A DNA stretch of 64,000 nucleotides from Streptomyces sp. Ru71 (GTDB lineage Bacteria > Actinomycetota > Actinomycetes > Streptomycetales > Streptomycetaceae). Below, piece by piece: positions 1 through 11,745 of the stretch. The DNA is taken from the NCBI RefSeq assembly GCF_002920535.1, contig NZ_PQSS01000021.1, positions 1 to 64,000 of the forward strand, read 5' to 3'. Within the stretch, counting starts at the first letter, position 1, and each line of letters starts with the position of its first letter. The position numbers and the translations under genes are program-made. The notes beneath the pieces are model-generated. The model was given only the letters and a program-made list of their open reading frames with translations. It was not told the DNA's origin and ran no database searches.

Positions 1-576
1 CGCCGCGGCGGTCACGACGGTCTCGGCGGTCTCGGCGGCGGCCGGGGACCCGGCGGGAGCGGAGGCCCGGCGGGTGGCGCGGCGGCGGGTACGGCCCTGG
101 GGGGCGGCCTCTTCCTCGACGGCCCCGGTGTCGGCGGCGGGCACCTCGGCGGCCGCTTCGGTCACCGCGGCCTCACCGGTCTCGTCGGCACCGGCCGTGG
201 CGGGCACGACCGTCTCGGCGGCCTCGGCGGACGCGGACGCCCCAGCGGGCGCGGAGACCCGGCGGGTCACACGGCGGCGACGGCGGGCCGGTGCGGCCTC
301 TTCCTCGACGGCCGGCGCCTCGGCGACGGCGGCCTCCTCCTCGGCCTCGGTGTTCACCGCGGCGGCGACGGCCTCGGTCGCCGCCTCCTCCGCCTCGGCT
401 TCGAGGTCTGCGGCGGCCGGTATGGCCGGCTCGACCGTCTCGACGGGGGCGTCGGAGCTGGTGTGGGCCGGCGGACCGGCCGGGCGGGAAGCGGCCCTGC
501 GCCGACGACGCGGCGGCAGGGTGTCGCTGGGAGTGTTCTGGTCGGAACCCTGGGTGGGTTCGGTCGGTTCGAGCAT
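1..576 (-). CDS. rne: Ribonuclease E/G, N-terminal part (cut by the window edge)
   Basis: Only the first 192 codons lie in the window; the catalytic part is to the left. The visible protein starts MLEPTEPTQGSDQNTPSDTL and is a low-complexity mix of acidic Glu/Ala runs and Arg-rich blocks (RRRRRRVTRRVSAPAG and RTRRRATRRASAPAG), with no globular domain yet. Streptomyces RNase E/G (RNase ES) carries such an Arg- and Glu-rich N-terminal extension before the S1 and catalytic domains, and it lies next to the TIGR03936 gene. The family processes rRNA and tRNA and initiates mRNA decay. The start is the ATG at 576. The identity rests on this N-terminal signature and the neighbourhood, not on a visible catalytic domain. 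The Arg block and the segment around it are duplicated once. Confidence 0.82.
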   Translation of the reverse strand, partial: MLEPTEPTQGSDQNTPSDTLPPRRRRRAASRPAGPPAHTSSDAPVETVEPAIPAAADLEAEAEEAATEAVAAAVNTEAEEEAAVAEAPAVEEEAAPARRRRRVTRRVSAPAGASASAEAAETVVPATAGADETGEAAVTEAAAEVPAADTGAVEEEAAPQGRTRRRATRRASAPAGSPAAAETAETVVTAAA

Positions 577-841
577 GCGGGCGTATCTCCCGTCAGGCTC
601 CCGGGCGCCGCGCCTGGTCCGGGGCCGATCCGGGAAAGGATCGGCCGCCGTTGACGTCCGCGGCTCGCGCGGTGCGCGGTGCCGCCGTCCGGGGCGCGGG
701 CGCCGCACGGGAGCTTTCTGTGTCCTGTCTCGCCGGTTCCGTACGCCTTGTCGCGTACGGCCTGGCGAAAGTCTTCTGGTCGGTGCGCTGCCCGACCCAG
801 GTGGCTCCCGAGTACGAGGGCGGCGCTTACGACGTCCGTCC
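577..841. other. Upstream region of rne
   Basis: About 265 bases separate the stop of the TIGR03936 gene (842) from the rne start codon (576). I see no credible gene here. It should hold the rne 5' UTR and possibly its promoter; I could not pick out a convincing -10/-35 pair by eye. Confidence 0.4.
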
Positions 842-1672
842 CTACGCGGGACCTTCCGGCGTCGGCGCCGTCGCGGCGGCAGCCGGAGCGGCCGTTGTGA
901 GGGCCGCCGCTGCCTCGCGGTCGGGCGCGAGCGGGTCGGTCACCGTGCCGGTCTCTTCATCGAACAGCCCCTGCGCCAGCCTGGTCACCGCTGCGGGGAC
1001 CGGCGGCGCCAGGTCGGCCACGGCGCGGAGACCGGACAGGACGTCGTCGGGTCGTACGGCAGGCGTCACGTGCCGAACAACCAGCCGCAGTATCGCACAG
1101 GGCTGGTCACTCGGCCTATCAGCCGGCGAGGACTGCGTTTCAGTTGTTTCCAGGCTCACGACCGCCGGGCGGGCGTCGAAGGTGCGCATGCCGTTCTTGG
1201 TCAGGCGCTGGACCTCGACACTGCCGGCGGCGTTGAAGGCGTCCACCGCGCGGCGCGCGTCGGCCGGGTCGACGCCGTCCAGCCGCAGCTCCCAGACGGA
1301 AGCCGTGAGCCGGTCGGCGAGCCCGGACGTGTGCGCCTCGACCGCGTCGACGATGTCGAGCCCGTCGGGCAGCGACTCGTCGAGGAGGACGCGCAGCTTC
1401 TCCGGGTCACGCGCCTCGGTGAGCGCGATCTCCAGGTACTCCGCCTCACTGCCCGTGCCGGTGGGTGCGGCATTGGCGTACGACACCTTCGGATGCGGCG
1501 TGAACCCCGCCGAGTACGCCATGGGTACGTCGGCGCGGCGCAGCGCACGCTCGAAGGCGCGCTGGAAGTCGCGGTGGCTGGTGAACCTCAGGCGGCCGCG
1601 CTTGGTGTAGCGCAGTCGGATGCGCTGCACCGCGGGTGCGGGCGGCGGGCCTTCGGGCTGTCGCTTGCCCAG
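842..1672 (-). CDS. TIGR03936 (DUF2344) radical SAM-associated protein
   Basis: The mature core begins [20 protein letters not shown] and continues with [13 protein letters not shown] and [10 protein letters not shown], the hallmark of the TIGR03936/DUF2344 family. The family is of unknown function and is usually fused or adjacent to a TIGR03960 B12-binding/radical SAM protein. Here that partner is about 6.4 kb away (8114-10075). The start is uncertain. A GTG at 1630 has no good ribosome binding site. A CTG at 1672 gives an N-terminus [13 protein letters not shown], has AAGGA eight bases upstream and lies four bases after the stop of the preceding gene, so it is chosen here. The C-terminus is Ala-rich and disordered. 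The product is about 276 residues from the CTG or 262 from the GTG. Confidence 0.8.
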   Translation of the reverse strand: MGKRQPEGPPPAPAVQRIRLRYTKRGRLRFTSHRDFQRAFERALRRADVPMAYSAGFTPHPKVSYANAAPTGTGSEAEYLEIALTEARDPEKLRVLLDESLPDGLDIVDAVEAHTSGLADRLTASVWELRLDGVDPADARRAVDAFNAAGSVEVQRLTKNGMRTFDARPAVVSLETTETQSSPADRPSDQPCAILRLVVRHVTPAVRPDDVLSGLRAVADLAPPVPAAVTRLAQGLFDEETGTVTDPLAPDREAAAALTTAAPAAAATAPTPEGPA

Positions 1673-1676
1673 TGTC

Positions 1677-2897
1677 CTAGTCCTTTGTGAGAGCGGTCGT
1701 ACTCCTATCAAGAGTACGTGTGTCGCGGCCGGCAGGTTCCCGCCGGGCCACCGCCTCCTTCTGACGGGGCTCCCCGAACAGCATCCGCCGGAAGTCCTCC
1801 CGCGCCTGCCGCGCCGACTCCCGGGCGGCGGCCAGCGCCTGCCGTACGACCCTGCCGACCCCGCGCGCGGCCTGTGCGGCGGGCCGGAGCACGGCGTCAC
1901 GGACCAGGTGGCCGGCCGGGGTGAGCACACTGCGGTACACCCACCGCACCGGCTCGATCAGGATCCACCGCACGAGGGAGCCGAGGAACCGTCCCACCGC
2001 GAGCGAGATCCGCCCGGCGACCCGCCAGGCGTGCCCGAGCGCGGCCCCCACCTCCCGGCCCACGACGGCGAGGAACCGCCCGACGGGCACCAGCACCCAC
2101 CGCCACACGGCGAGCGCGGGCAGCACGAACAGCACCCGGGCGATCCAGTACAGGACGACACCGACGCCGGTGACCAGCATCCCCAGCGCCCACACCACAC
2201 CCCGTGCGCACCAGGCGACGGCCCGGCCCACCGGAGCGAGCACCCAGGTGTACAGCCAAACGGCCGGTACGACGACCAGGTACCGCACGAGCCAGGCGAC
2301 GACCGCGAACACCCCGGCGCCGACCGCGGCGAGGACGTACCCGATCCCGCGCAGCAGCCACAGCACGCCGTGCCCGACCGGCGTCAGCACGCGCGCGTAC
2401 AGCGCCGCCAGGCCCGCGCCGATGCCCCGCGCCGCCCAGGCGAGGCCGGCCCCGATCCCGCGCGCGGCCCAGGCCAGCGCGTGCCCGACGGGTGTGAGCA
2501 CCCACCGGTACAGCCACACCGCCGGCACGACGAGCAGGACGCGGCCGAGCCAGGCGAGCGCCTTGCCCAGGGGCACCAGGACGTACCGCCACAGCGCCAC
2601 GAACGGCCACACGAACAGGGCCCGCCCCAGCCACAGCAGCGCCCGCCCGACCGGCCGCAGCACCGTGTCCCGCAGCACCCGGCCGGCGACCACCAGCGCG
2701 TCCCACAGCATCCGCACCGGCACGACGAGGACCAGGACGACGATCCGCACGGGCAGGCGGACGGCGACGACGAGGCAGCCTTCCGGCTGCCGGGCCGGGG
2801 GCTGGGGCTTGTGCGGTTCCATACCCGCAAGGACGCGGCGGCCGCCGACACGGATGCGCGGCGGGGGTTGCGAAGCCGTCACGGCTGGTCCGTTCAT
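1677..2897 (-). CDS. Repetitive multi-pass membrane protein of unknown function
   Basis: I do not recognise a named family. The 406 residues are built from about seven imperfect repeats in which a hydrophobic segment ends in a motif like W-x-x-V-L-x-P-V-G followed by a Trp-containing stretch (for example [30 protein letters not shown] and [15 protein letters not shown]). Arg residues sit between the hydrophobic parts, suggesting amphipathic or membrane-spanning units. The N-terminus (about 40 residues) and the C-terminus (about 60) are polar and Arg-rich. The start is either the ATG at 2897 or the ATG at 2822; neither has a clear ribosome binding site. Its stop is four bases before the preferred start of the TIGR03936 gene, so the two are probably co-translated. 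It is divergent from the collagen-like gene. Confidence 0.7.
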   Translation of the reverse strand: MNGPAVTASQPPPRIRVGGRRVLAGMEPHKPQPPARQPEGCLVVAVRLPVRIVVLVLVVPVRMLWDALVVAGRVLRDTVLRPVGRALLWLGRALFVWPFVALWRYVLVPLGKALAWLGRVLLVVPAVWLYRWVLTPVGHALAWAARGIGAGLAWAARGIGAGLAALYARVLTPVGHGVLWLLRGIGYVLAAVGAGVFAVVAWLVRYLVVVPAVWLYTWVLAPVGRAVAWCARGVVWALGMLVTGVGVVLYWIARVLFVLPALAVWRWVLVPVGRFLAVVGREVGAALGHAWRVAGRISLAVGRFLGSLVRWILIEPVRWVYRSVLTPAGHLVRDAVLRPAAQAARGVGRVVRQALAAARESARQAREDFRRMLFGEPRQKEAVARREPAGRDTRTLDRSTTALTKD

Positions 2898-3011
2898 GTG
2901 AACCAGCGGCGCGTTGCCCGCGCGTGGGGCGACTGTCGCAGGGCTCTCACGTCACTCTCGCACTGGGGTCCGGGACTTCACCTGGACCGCTTTGTGCCAA
3001 GGAGCATGATG

Positions 3012-3887
<876 letters not shown>

Positions 3888-3907
3888 GGCCCCGCGCCCA
3901 GAGAACC

Positions 3908-3958
3908 GCACCAAGGGGTGCCCGGCAGGTCGTCACGACTGCGGGCACCCCTTGGTGC
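3908..3958. terminator. Bidirectional terminator between convergent genes
   Basis: There is a perfect 17-base inverted repeat: gcaccaaggggtgcccg at 3908-3924 and its complement at 3942-3958, with a 17-base loop. It follows the collagen-like gene, and its right arm runs into the stop codon of the convergent glycosyltransferase gene. Confidence 0.8.
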
Positions 3959-5454
3959 TACCTCCCTGCCTTGCGCTCCAGAAGGCTCACCGTCATCCCG
4001 GTCACCGGCTGGCTCAGCGACACCGTGTACGCGCTCTGCAGCGCCATCGACTGCCCCGGATCGATGGCGTTGAAGGGGAAGTCGGTGCCCTGGGTCAGCA
4101 GCCAGATGCGCGGCTCGCCCTTGAGGCACCGGACCGGGACGGCGCACTGCACCGCGTACAGATCGTCGATCTCGGCCGGGGTCCGCGCGAGGAAGACGTC
4201 GCGCATGCGCAGGCCGCGCGGCAGGTAGTACTGCACTCCCCCGTCGAGCTTCCAGGTGTCGGCGCGGTCGTAGACGACGGCGTCCCCCGGCCGGTGGAGG
4301 CGTGCCACCAGGCCGGCCGCCGCCGCGTAGTCGACGGGCACCGGGGCGTCGTGCTCGAAGGGCTGGCGCACCTGCCTCTGGTCGGGCAGCACGACCAGGG
4401 CCAGCGCGACCACCACGGCCGCGGCCGCCCTGCCGGAACGCACCGCCGAGGCGAGACCCGCACCGGCCAGAACGGCCCAGGCCGGGACGGTGAAGAGGAC
4501 GTAGACACTGCGGACGTAGGAGACCTCGCCGTGGGAGGCGGCCCAGACCAGGACCGGCGGCAGCACGGCCCAGGCGCCGCACAGCAGCAGAGCCCGGCGC
4601 TGCGAGCGCGCCAGCAGGGCCAGCGCGATCAGCGCGCCGGCGCACAGCGTGGAGGCGAACGCGTCCCGTGCGAGGGAGAACAGGGCCCACCCGTCGGGCT
4701 TCGGCACCCAGTACAGCTGGCGCTGGGCCTGGGAGCTGCCGAGCACCAGCAGCGGGGTGACACAGCCGGCGACCGCCGACAGGGCGAGGACCGGCTTCCA
4801 CCACAGGGAGCGGTCCTGCCGCACATGGACCACGAGCAGGCAGACATGGGCGAGGACGACGGACAGCGCGATCAGATGGAGCAGTCCGGTCACCGTCAGC
4901 GCGAGCGTGTAGGCCGCCCAGCGCCAGGGCGAGCCCGGCCGCTCCAGCGCCCGCAGCAGCAGGAGCGTGGCGAGGGCGACGGCGAACATCACCAGGGCAT
5001 AGCTGCGCGCCTCCTGGCCATAACGGCTCATCGCCGGAGCCAGCGCCAGGAGAAACCCGGCCAGAATTCCGGCCCGATATCCGAAGAGCCGTTCCCCGAT
5101 CAGAGAGACGACGGCCGCGGTGGCGGCCGCGGCCACCAGGGACGGCAGCCGCAGCGAAAGGACGGAATCCCCGAACAGCCCCACCCAGCCGTGCATCAGC
5201 AGGTAATACATGCCGTGCACGGCGTCGACGTTGTGCAGCGTGGCCAGGATGGAGCCGGTGCTCCGGCCCACCATGTCCCAGGTGACCAGTTCGTCGCGGC
5301 CCAGGAGGGAGTCGGTCAGCCCCTGGCCGCCCACGGCGAGGGCGACGGCGAACGGCCACAGCCACAGCGCCGCCCGGCGCCGTACGGACTCGTCCGCCGC
5401 AGCGGCCTGGAATTCTTCTTCGCGGGGCGGAGGGAGTTGCGCGGTGATTACCAT
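3958..5454 (-). CDS. GT-C fold glycosyltransferase (GT39 / PMT-like, polytopic membrane protein)
   Basis: The product has 498 residues with about ten hydrophobic segments spanning residues 30-370 and a soluble C-terminal domain. The first external loop carries the acidic pair Asp54-Glu55 in LGRDELVTWDM, the position of the DE motif that PMT/ArnT-type GT-C enzymes use to bind the polyprenyl-phosphate sugar donor. This family transfers mannose or related sugars from a lipid-phosphate donor to protein Ser/Thr or lipid acceptors outside the membrane. The start is the ATG at 5454, preceded by GGAG eight bases away; an upstream ATG at 5490 is less likely. It is divergent from a GT2 glycosyltransferase and convergent with the collagen-like gene. 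The acceptor cannot be read from the sequence. Confidence 0.8.
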   Translation of the reverse strand: MVITAQLPPPREEEFQAAAADESVRRRAALWLWPFAVALAVGGQGLTDSLLGRDELVTWDMVGRSTGSILATLHNVDAVHGMYYLLMHGWVGLFGDSVLSLRLPSLVAAAATAAVVSLIGERLFGYRAGILAGFLLALAPAMSRYGQEARSYALVMFAVALATLLLLRALERPGSPWRWAAYTLALTVTGLLHLIALSVVLAHVCLLVVHVRQDRSLWWKPVLALSAVAGCVTPLLVLGSSQAQRQLYWVPKPDGWALFSLARDAFASTLCAGALIALALLARSQRRALLLCGAWAVLPPVLVWAASHGEVSYVRSVYVLFTVPAWAVLAGAGLASAVRSGRAAAAVVVALALVVLPDQRQVRQPFEHDAPVPVDYAAAAGLVARLHRPGDAVVYDRADTWKLDGGVQYYLPRGLRMRDVFLARTPAEIDDLYAVQCAVPVRCLKGEPRIWLLTQGTDFPFNAIDPGQSMALQSAYTVSLSQPVTGMTVSLLERKAGR

Positions 5455-5518
5455 AGGAATTTCTCCGGTCCGGCGGCTGGAACTCCCCACTTATACACGC
5501 CGACCCACCCCCACCTGC

Positions 5519-5547
5519 TTGTACGGATCACCACGGCTCGATAAATT
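5519..5547 (+). promoter_or_regulatory. Candidate vegetative-type promoter for the GT2 gene
   Basis: TTGTAC at 5519-5524 and TAAATT at 5542-5547 are separated by 17 bases, in an unusually A+T-rich stretch about 45 bases before the GT2 start. The sequence resembles the -35/-10 consensus of the main sigma factor. On the other strand TATAAG at 5491-5496 could serve the divergent GT-C gene, without a clear -35. Confidence 0.45.
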
Positions 5548-5594
5548 CACCGGCCGGTCCTTTTCGCCGCGAAAAAAGAAAAAGGCATGAAACC

Positions 5595-6776
5595 ATGAAA
5601 ACGGTCTGCCTTAACATGATCGTCAAGGATGAGGCGCATGTGATCAGGCGCTGCCTGGAATCCGTACGCCCCCTCGTCGACACCTGGGTGATCCTCGACA
5701 CGGGCTCCACCGACGGAACCCAGGACGTCGTCCGTGACACCCTCGCCGATCTGCCCGGAACGCTGTACGAGAGCCCCTGGAGGGGCTTCGACCTGAGCCG
5801 CACGGAGGCGATCGAGCGGGCCCGGGACCGCGCCCGCCACCTGCTGTTCATCGACGCCGACGACGTACTGGAGACCGACCCGGGCTTCACCCTGCCGGAC
5901 CTCACCCACGACTGCTACGACATGGAGGTCCGCCACGGCCCCCTCGTCCACTGGCGCCCGACGCTGGTCTCCACCCGCCTGCCCTGGCGGTACGTCGGTG
6001 TCCTGCACGAGTACCTGGAGTGCGAGGCACCGTTCAGCCGGGCCACCCTCGACGGTGTCCGCATGGTCATCATGGGCGGCGGCGGACGCCAGCGGGGCGG
6101 CGACCAGCGCACCAAGTACCTGCGCGACGCGGCGATCCTGAAGGACGGCCTCGCCAAGGAACCCGACAACGCCCGCTACGCCTTCTACCTCGCCCAGAGC
6201 TGGCGCGACGCCGGCGAACCGGCGAAGGCGCTCGCCGCCTACGACCGGCGCGCGGCCATGGAGGGTTTCGCCGAGGAGACCTTCTGCGCTCGGCTCTACG
6301 CGGCCCGCCTGGCCGTCCAGCTCAAGCGCAAGACACCCGAGGTCATGTCCCGCTTCCTGGACGCCCACGCCTACCGGCCCACCCGCGCCGAACCGCTCGG
6401 CGAACTCGCCCGCCTGTGCCGAACGCAGGGCGAACGCTGGCCGCTCGCCTACCTGTTCGCACGACGCGCGGTGGAGATCCCGCCGCCCGACGACATCCTG
6501 TTCGTCGAGCGGAGCTGGTACGACTGGCGTGCCCTGGACGAGCTCGCGGTGGCCGCGTACTGGACGGGCGCCTACCGCGAGGCGCTGGAGTGCTGCGAGC
6601 GCCTCCTGGACGGCGGCCACCTGCCCGAAGCCCATCGGGAACGGGTCACCGCCAACCGCGACTTCGCCCGCACCAAGCTGGCCGTCACCGCGCCGCACCC
6701 CCGCCGCCCCGACACCCTGAACGGGCCCGGCCCCAACTCGGCGCACCCGGGCGAGGACAGCCAGGCCAGGGCCTGA
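5595..6776 (+). CDS. Family 2 glycosyltransferase with TPR-like C-terminal part
   Basis: The product has 393 residues. The N-terminal GT-A domain shows LNMIVKDEAHVIRRCLES, LDTGSTDGT (residues 35-42) and the metal/sugar-binding DxD-type motif FIDADD (Asp87-Asp89). From about residue 180 the sequence turns into helical tetratricopeptide-like repeats (for example YAFYLAQSWRDAGEPAKALAAYDRRA). There is no membrane segment, so the enzyme is likely cytoplasmic, using a nucleotide sugar. The start ATG follows an A-rich leader with a weak AAGG. The stop abuts the stop of the convergent MFS gene with no gap. Together with the divergent GT-C gene and the collagen-like gene it may form a glycosylation locus; that is inference. 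Confidence 0.82.
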   Translation: MKTVCLNMIVKDEAHVIRRCLESVRPLVDTWVILDTGSTDGTQDVVRDTLADLPGTLYESPWRGFDLSRTEAIERARDRARHLLFIDADDVLETDPGFTLPDLTHDCYDMEVRHGPLVHWRPTLVSTRLPWRYVGVLHEYLECEAPFSRATLDGVRMVIMGGGGRQRGGDQRTKYLRDAAILKDGLAKEPDNARYAFYLAQSWRDAGEPAKALAAYDRRAAMEGFAEETFCARLYAARLAVQLKRKTPEVMSRFLDAHAYRPTRAEPLGELARLCRTQGERWPLAYLFARRAVEIPPPDDILFVERSWYDWRALDELAVAAYWTGAYREALECCERLLDGGHLPEAHRERVTANRDFARTKLAVTAPHPRRPDTLNGPGPNSAHPGEDSQARA

Positions 6777-7994
6777 TCACCGCCGTCCCGGCCTGCCCTG
6801 GGTGCCACGGGCCCGGGCCGGCCGGCCACGCGCGACGAGGCAGGCCGCCGCGGCCACGGCGGCGCCGATGTACAGCAGCGCCGGGTAGTCCAGGGCGTGC
6901 ACCAGGGGCCCGCCGGCGGCGCCGGCCAGGGACAGGCCCACGAACAGGGCGCTGTTGTTCCACGACAGCACGGCGGTCGCCCGCCCGGGGAACACGTCGA
7001 CCAGATGGCGCTGCTGGGCGGGGAAGAAGGCGTAGGCGGCGACCGCGAACAGGCCCAGCGCGCAGGCCAGCGACCAGGTGACCTCGAACAGCACGGCGAC
7101 CACGGCTTCCAGCACCGCCGTCAGCGCCAGCGCCGCCCGGGTGATCCGCACGGCGTCGCCCCGGTCCGCCAGCCGGCCGCCCAGCTGACCGCCGACGACG
7201 GCGCCGACGCCGTAGACGACCAGCAGCCAGGTCACGGCGGTGGCCCTGCCGTCGGCGTGCAGCGCGACGGCCAGGAAGGTGTAGAGGCTGTAGACGGCGA
7301 AGGCCCACAGCGTCGTCACCGCCACGGCGGACACCGCGACGCCGGTCCCGGGCAGCCGGGCCCGCTCGGGCGTCCCGGCCGGGGACGCGGCCGCCGGGAC
7401 CGGCCGGACACGCCAGACGACGGCGTGCGGGAAGGCCAGCAGGAACGTGCCCGCGGCCAGGATGACGAAGGCGGCCTGCCAGCCCACGTACCGCCCCAGC
7501 AGCGAACCGGCCGGCGCACCCACCCACAGCGCGGTCAGCAGACCCGACCCCACGACGGCCAGCACCTGCGCCCGCGCCCGGGGCCGCGCACGGGTGCTGA
7601 CCAGGGCGTACACGGTGGGCCCGGTGGCGGCGGCCGCGACACCTGCCACCACGCGGGCCAGCAGCAGCACACCGAAACCGGGGGCCAGCGCGGTGCCGAC
7701 GTTGGCCGCGGAGAACAGCACCAGGGCCACCACCAGGACGGTCGCCCGGTCCCGGCGGTCGGAGATCCAGCCGGCGAAGGGCGAGGCCACCACGTAGGCG
7801 ACCGAGAAGGCGGTGACCAGCAGGCCGGTGCTCGCCGCGGAGATGCCGAACGAGGCGGCGATACGCGGCAGCAGCGGCGCCACCACGAAGAGATCGGTTC
7901 CCACCAGAAACTGGGTCAGCCAGGCCAGCACGACCGGCCCGGCCGACAACCCGGGCCCCACGTCCACAACCGGCTCGCCGGGGGGCGAGTGCAT
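6777..7994 (-). CDS. MFS transporter, DHA1-like drug/metabolite efflux family
   Basis: The 405 residues form about twelve hydrophobic segments. The cytoplasmic loop between segments 2 and 3 reads AGWISDRRDRATV, the G-x-x-x-D-R-x-G-R-R type motif A of the major facilitator superfamily, and the second half has the related GGRLADRGDAVRI. AraJ/CmlR-type members export sugars or drugs. There is no regulator beside it, so the substrate is open. It is transcribed alone, convergent with the GT2 gene. Confidence 0.85.
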   Translation of the reverse strand: MHSPPGEPVVDVGPGLSAGPVVLAWLTQFLVGTDLFVVAPLLPRIAASFGISAASTGLLVTAFSVAYVVASPFAGWISDRRDRATVLVVALVLFSAANVGTALAPGFGVLLLARVVAGVAAAATGPTVYALVSTRARPRARAQVLAVVGSGLLTALWVGAPAGSLLGRYVGWQAAFVILAAGTFLLAFPHAVVWRVRPVPAAASPAGTPERARLPGTGVAVSAVAVTTLWAFAVYSLYTFLAVALHADGRATAVTWLLVVYGVGAVVGGQLGGRLADRGDAVRITRAALALTAVLEAVVAVLFEVTWSLACALGLFAVAAYAFFPAQQRHLVDVFPGRATAVLSWNNSALFVGLSLAGAAGGPLVHALDYPALLYIGAAVAAAACLVARGRPARARGTQGRPGRR

Positions 7995-8066
7995 GATCCG
8001 ACGCTAGATCCTGGGCGGGGTGCCGGCGAGCCGGGGCGGGCAGGGGCGCGCGGACCGGGAAACCGA

Positions 8067-8098
8067 CGAGCCCCCTTCCACGCGGGGAAGGGGGCTCG
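8067..8098. terminator. Rho-independent terminator after the radical SAM gene
   Basis: There is a perfect 13-base stem, cgagcccccttcc at 8067-8079 with its complement at 8086-8098 and a six-base loop, just downstream of the minus-strand radical SAM gene. It separates that gene from the MFS gene. Confidence 0.75.
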
Positions 8099-8113
8099 GG
8101 CGGGTCGCCGGTG

Positions 8114-10075
<1,962 letters not shown>

Positions 10076-10146
10076 CGGGGGAACCTTCGTGAGCTGACAG
10101 GGGTGACCATTCAGCGTAACCCGGTCGGCGCCCTCCCCCGTACGCC

Positions 10147-11646
10147 TCACAGGTCCGCCTGTGCCTCGATCTGCTTCCACAGGCGGGGCAGCTCCCGTTC
10201 CGCGGCGGCGGCGCGGGCCTCCTCCCTGCCGTACAGCAGCCCGTAGGTGAAGGCGCTCTCGCCCGCCGCGTGGGCGACCGCGGCCAGCTCGCGCAGGGTG
10301 TGGCGGGCCATGACGCTGTCCTGGTGGTCGCCCAGCAGGGTGGTCAGGGACTTCATGGACCTGGCCAGTGAGCGGGCGGGGCCGCCGAGCGCGGGGGTGG
10401 CGGCCTCGGCGGCGTACCGAGTGCGCTTGGCCTTCTTGCGGGCCTCGTGCAGGGCGGTGTCGCGGTCGTGGCCCGGGGGCAGGCCGAGCGCGTCGGCGAC
10501 GAGGGCGGCCACCTTGGCGAGGTCCTTGCGTACGGCCCCGGCGAGCACCGTGTCCGGCTTCTTCGTGGCCTTCTTCCGCAGTGGAGGGTCGGCGAGCACG
10601 GCGTCGAGGGTGTCGAGCAGGGCGAGCGTGCGGGCGGAGTCCAGTACGGCGACGAGGTGGCCGCGGGTGCGGCCGTGCCGGGCCTTCGCCCAGGCGGAGA
10701 GCCGCTCGTGGACGGGGCCGTGGACCAGGGCGGGCGGGATCTCGTCGAGGGCGGCGCTCAGCCGGTCGGCCAGGACCTCCTGGTCGCGGTCGGCGCCCAG
10801 CTCCGCGGCCAGCCACTTCAGCTCGGCGGCGACGGGGTCGGTGACGGCGCGGTCGAGGACGGCGCCGAAGGTGCGAAAGGTGCTGCGCAGGCGGCGGGTC
10901 GCCACCCGCATGCGGTGGACGGAGTCGGGGACGTCCCGGCGTACGGCCGGGTCGCACTCGACGATGGTGTCGCGCTGCTCGCGCAGGTAGGCCAGGAGGT
11001 GGTCGCCGGCGGTCACCGGCGGCGCGGGTGCGGCCGTCCGGGGCCGGGCGCCGCCGGTCTCCTCCAGGGCGCGGGCCAGCTTGGAGGGGGACGCCGACGG
11101 CCGCACGCCCGCCTTGCGCAGGTGCTTGTCGACCTTGGCCAGGACGGCGGGGTCGCGGCCGTCCGCCAGTTCCACCTCGATCTCGGTCCAGCGGGCGGAT
11201 CCGCCCGCCCGGTTGAGCCGTTCGGCGCTGACCTCGTCCACGCTCGCCTCGGCCAGCAGCGCGCCGTCGGCGTCGACCAGGTGGCGCACGTCCCGTGCGC
11301 TGCGCAGCCGCACCACGGGGACCAGGGCCGCGCCTCGGGTGCGGGAGCGGACCAGTGCGGCGATCTCGTCGGGCACGGTGTCGGACAGCGGCACGCGGAT
11401 CTCGTCGCGCACGCCGGGCTCGACGGGGAACTTCAGGTGCCAGCCGGCGTCCGAGCCGCCGGTGCGGCGGCGCAGGGTGACGGCGGACGCGGCGAGGCGT
11501 TCGTCGGCGGTGTCGTAGTACGTGGCGTCCAGCTCGGCGACGCCCCGGTCCAGGACGGCCGCGATGCCGGCGACGCCGGTCAGGTCGGGCAGCTCGCTGC
11601 CGTCGGATTCGTACTTGCGCTCGATCTCGCGTTTCGTCTCCGCCAT
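10147..11646 (-). CDS. CYTH and CHAD domain protein
   Basis: The product has 499 residues. Residues 1 to about 200 are a CYTH domain: it opens with the signature EIERKY and shows LRRRTGG, WHLKFP and TEIEVELADG, the acidic and basic strands of the triphosphate tunnel fold. Residues about 225-495 are a helical, His-rich CHAD domain (VHRMRVATRRLRSTFRTF, KKAKRTRYAAEA). CYTH enzymes act on tri- or polyphosphates and CHAD domains bind polyphosphate, so a polyphosphate-related role is likely. It starts about 100 bases after the rodA stop and is followed by the radical SAM gene, possibly as the tail of the same transcription unit. Confidence 0.88.
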   Translation of the reverse strand: MAETKREIERKYESDGSELPDLTGVAGIAAVLDRGVAELDATYYDTADERLAASAVTLRRRTGGSDAGWHLKFPVEPGVRDEIRVPLSDTVPDEIAALVRSRTRGAALVPVVRLRSARDVRHLVDADGALLAEASVDEVSAERLNRAGGSARWTEIEVELADGRDPAVLAKVDKHLRKAGVRPSASPSKLARALEETGGARPRTAAPAPPVTAGDHLLAYLREQRDTIVECDPAVRRDVPDSVHRMRVATRRLRSTFRTFGAVLDRAVTDPVAAELKWLAAELGADRDQEVLADRLSAALDEIPPALVHGPVHERLSAWAKARHGRTRGHLVAVLDSARTLALLDTLDAVLADPPLRKKATKKPDTVLAGAVRKDLAKVAALVADALGLPPGHDRDTALHEARKKAKRTRYAAEAATPALGGPARSLARSMKSLTTLLGDHQDSVMARHTLRELAAVAHAAGESAFTYGLLYGREEARAAAAERELPRLWKQIEAQADL

Positions 11647-11745
11647 GACCTGAATCTAGTGGCAGTCACGGGGTGAGGGCAGGACCGCCTTCGGGTCGAT
11701 CTGGAGCAGACCCGCACCTCCCGGACAACCCGTCCCGTCCCGCGC

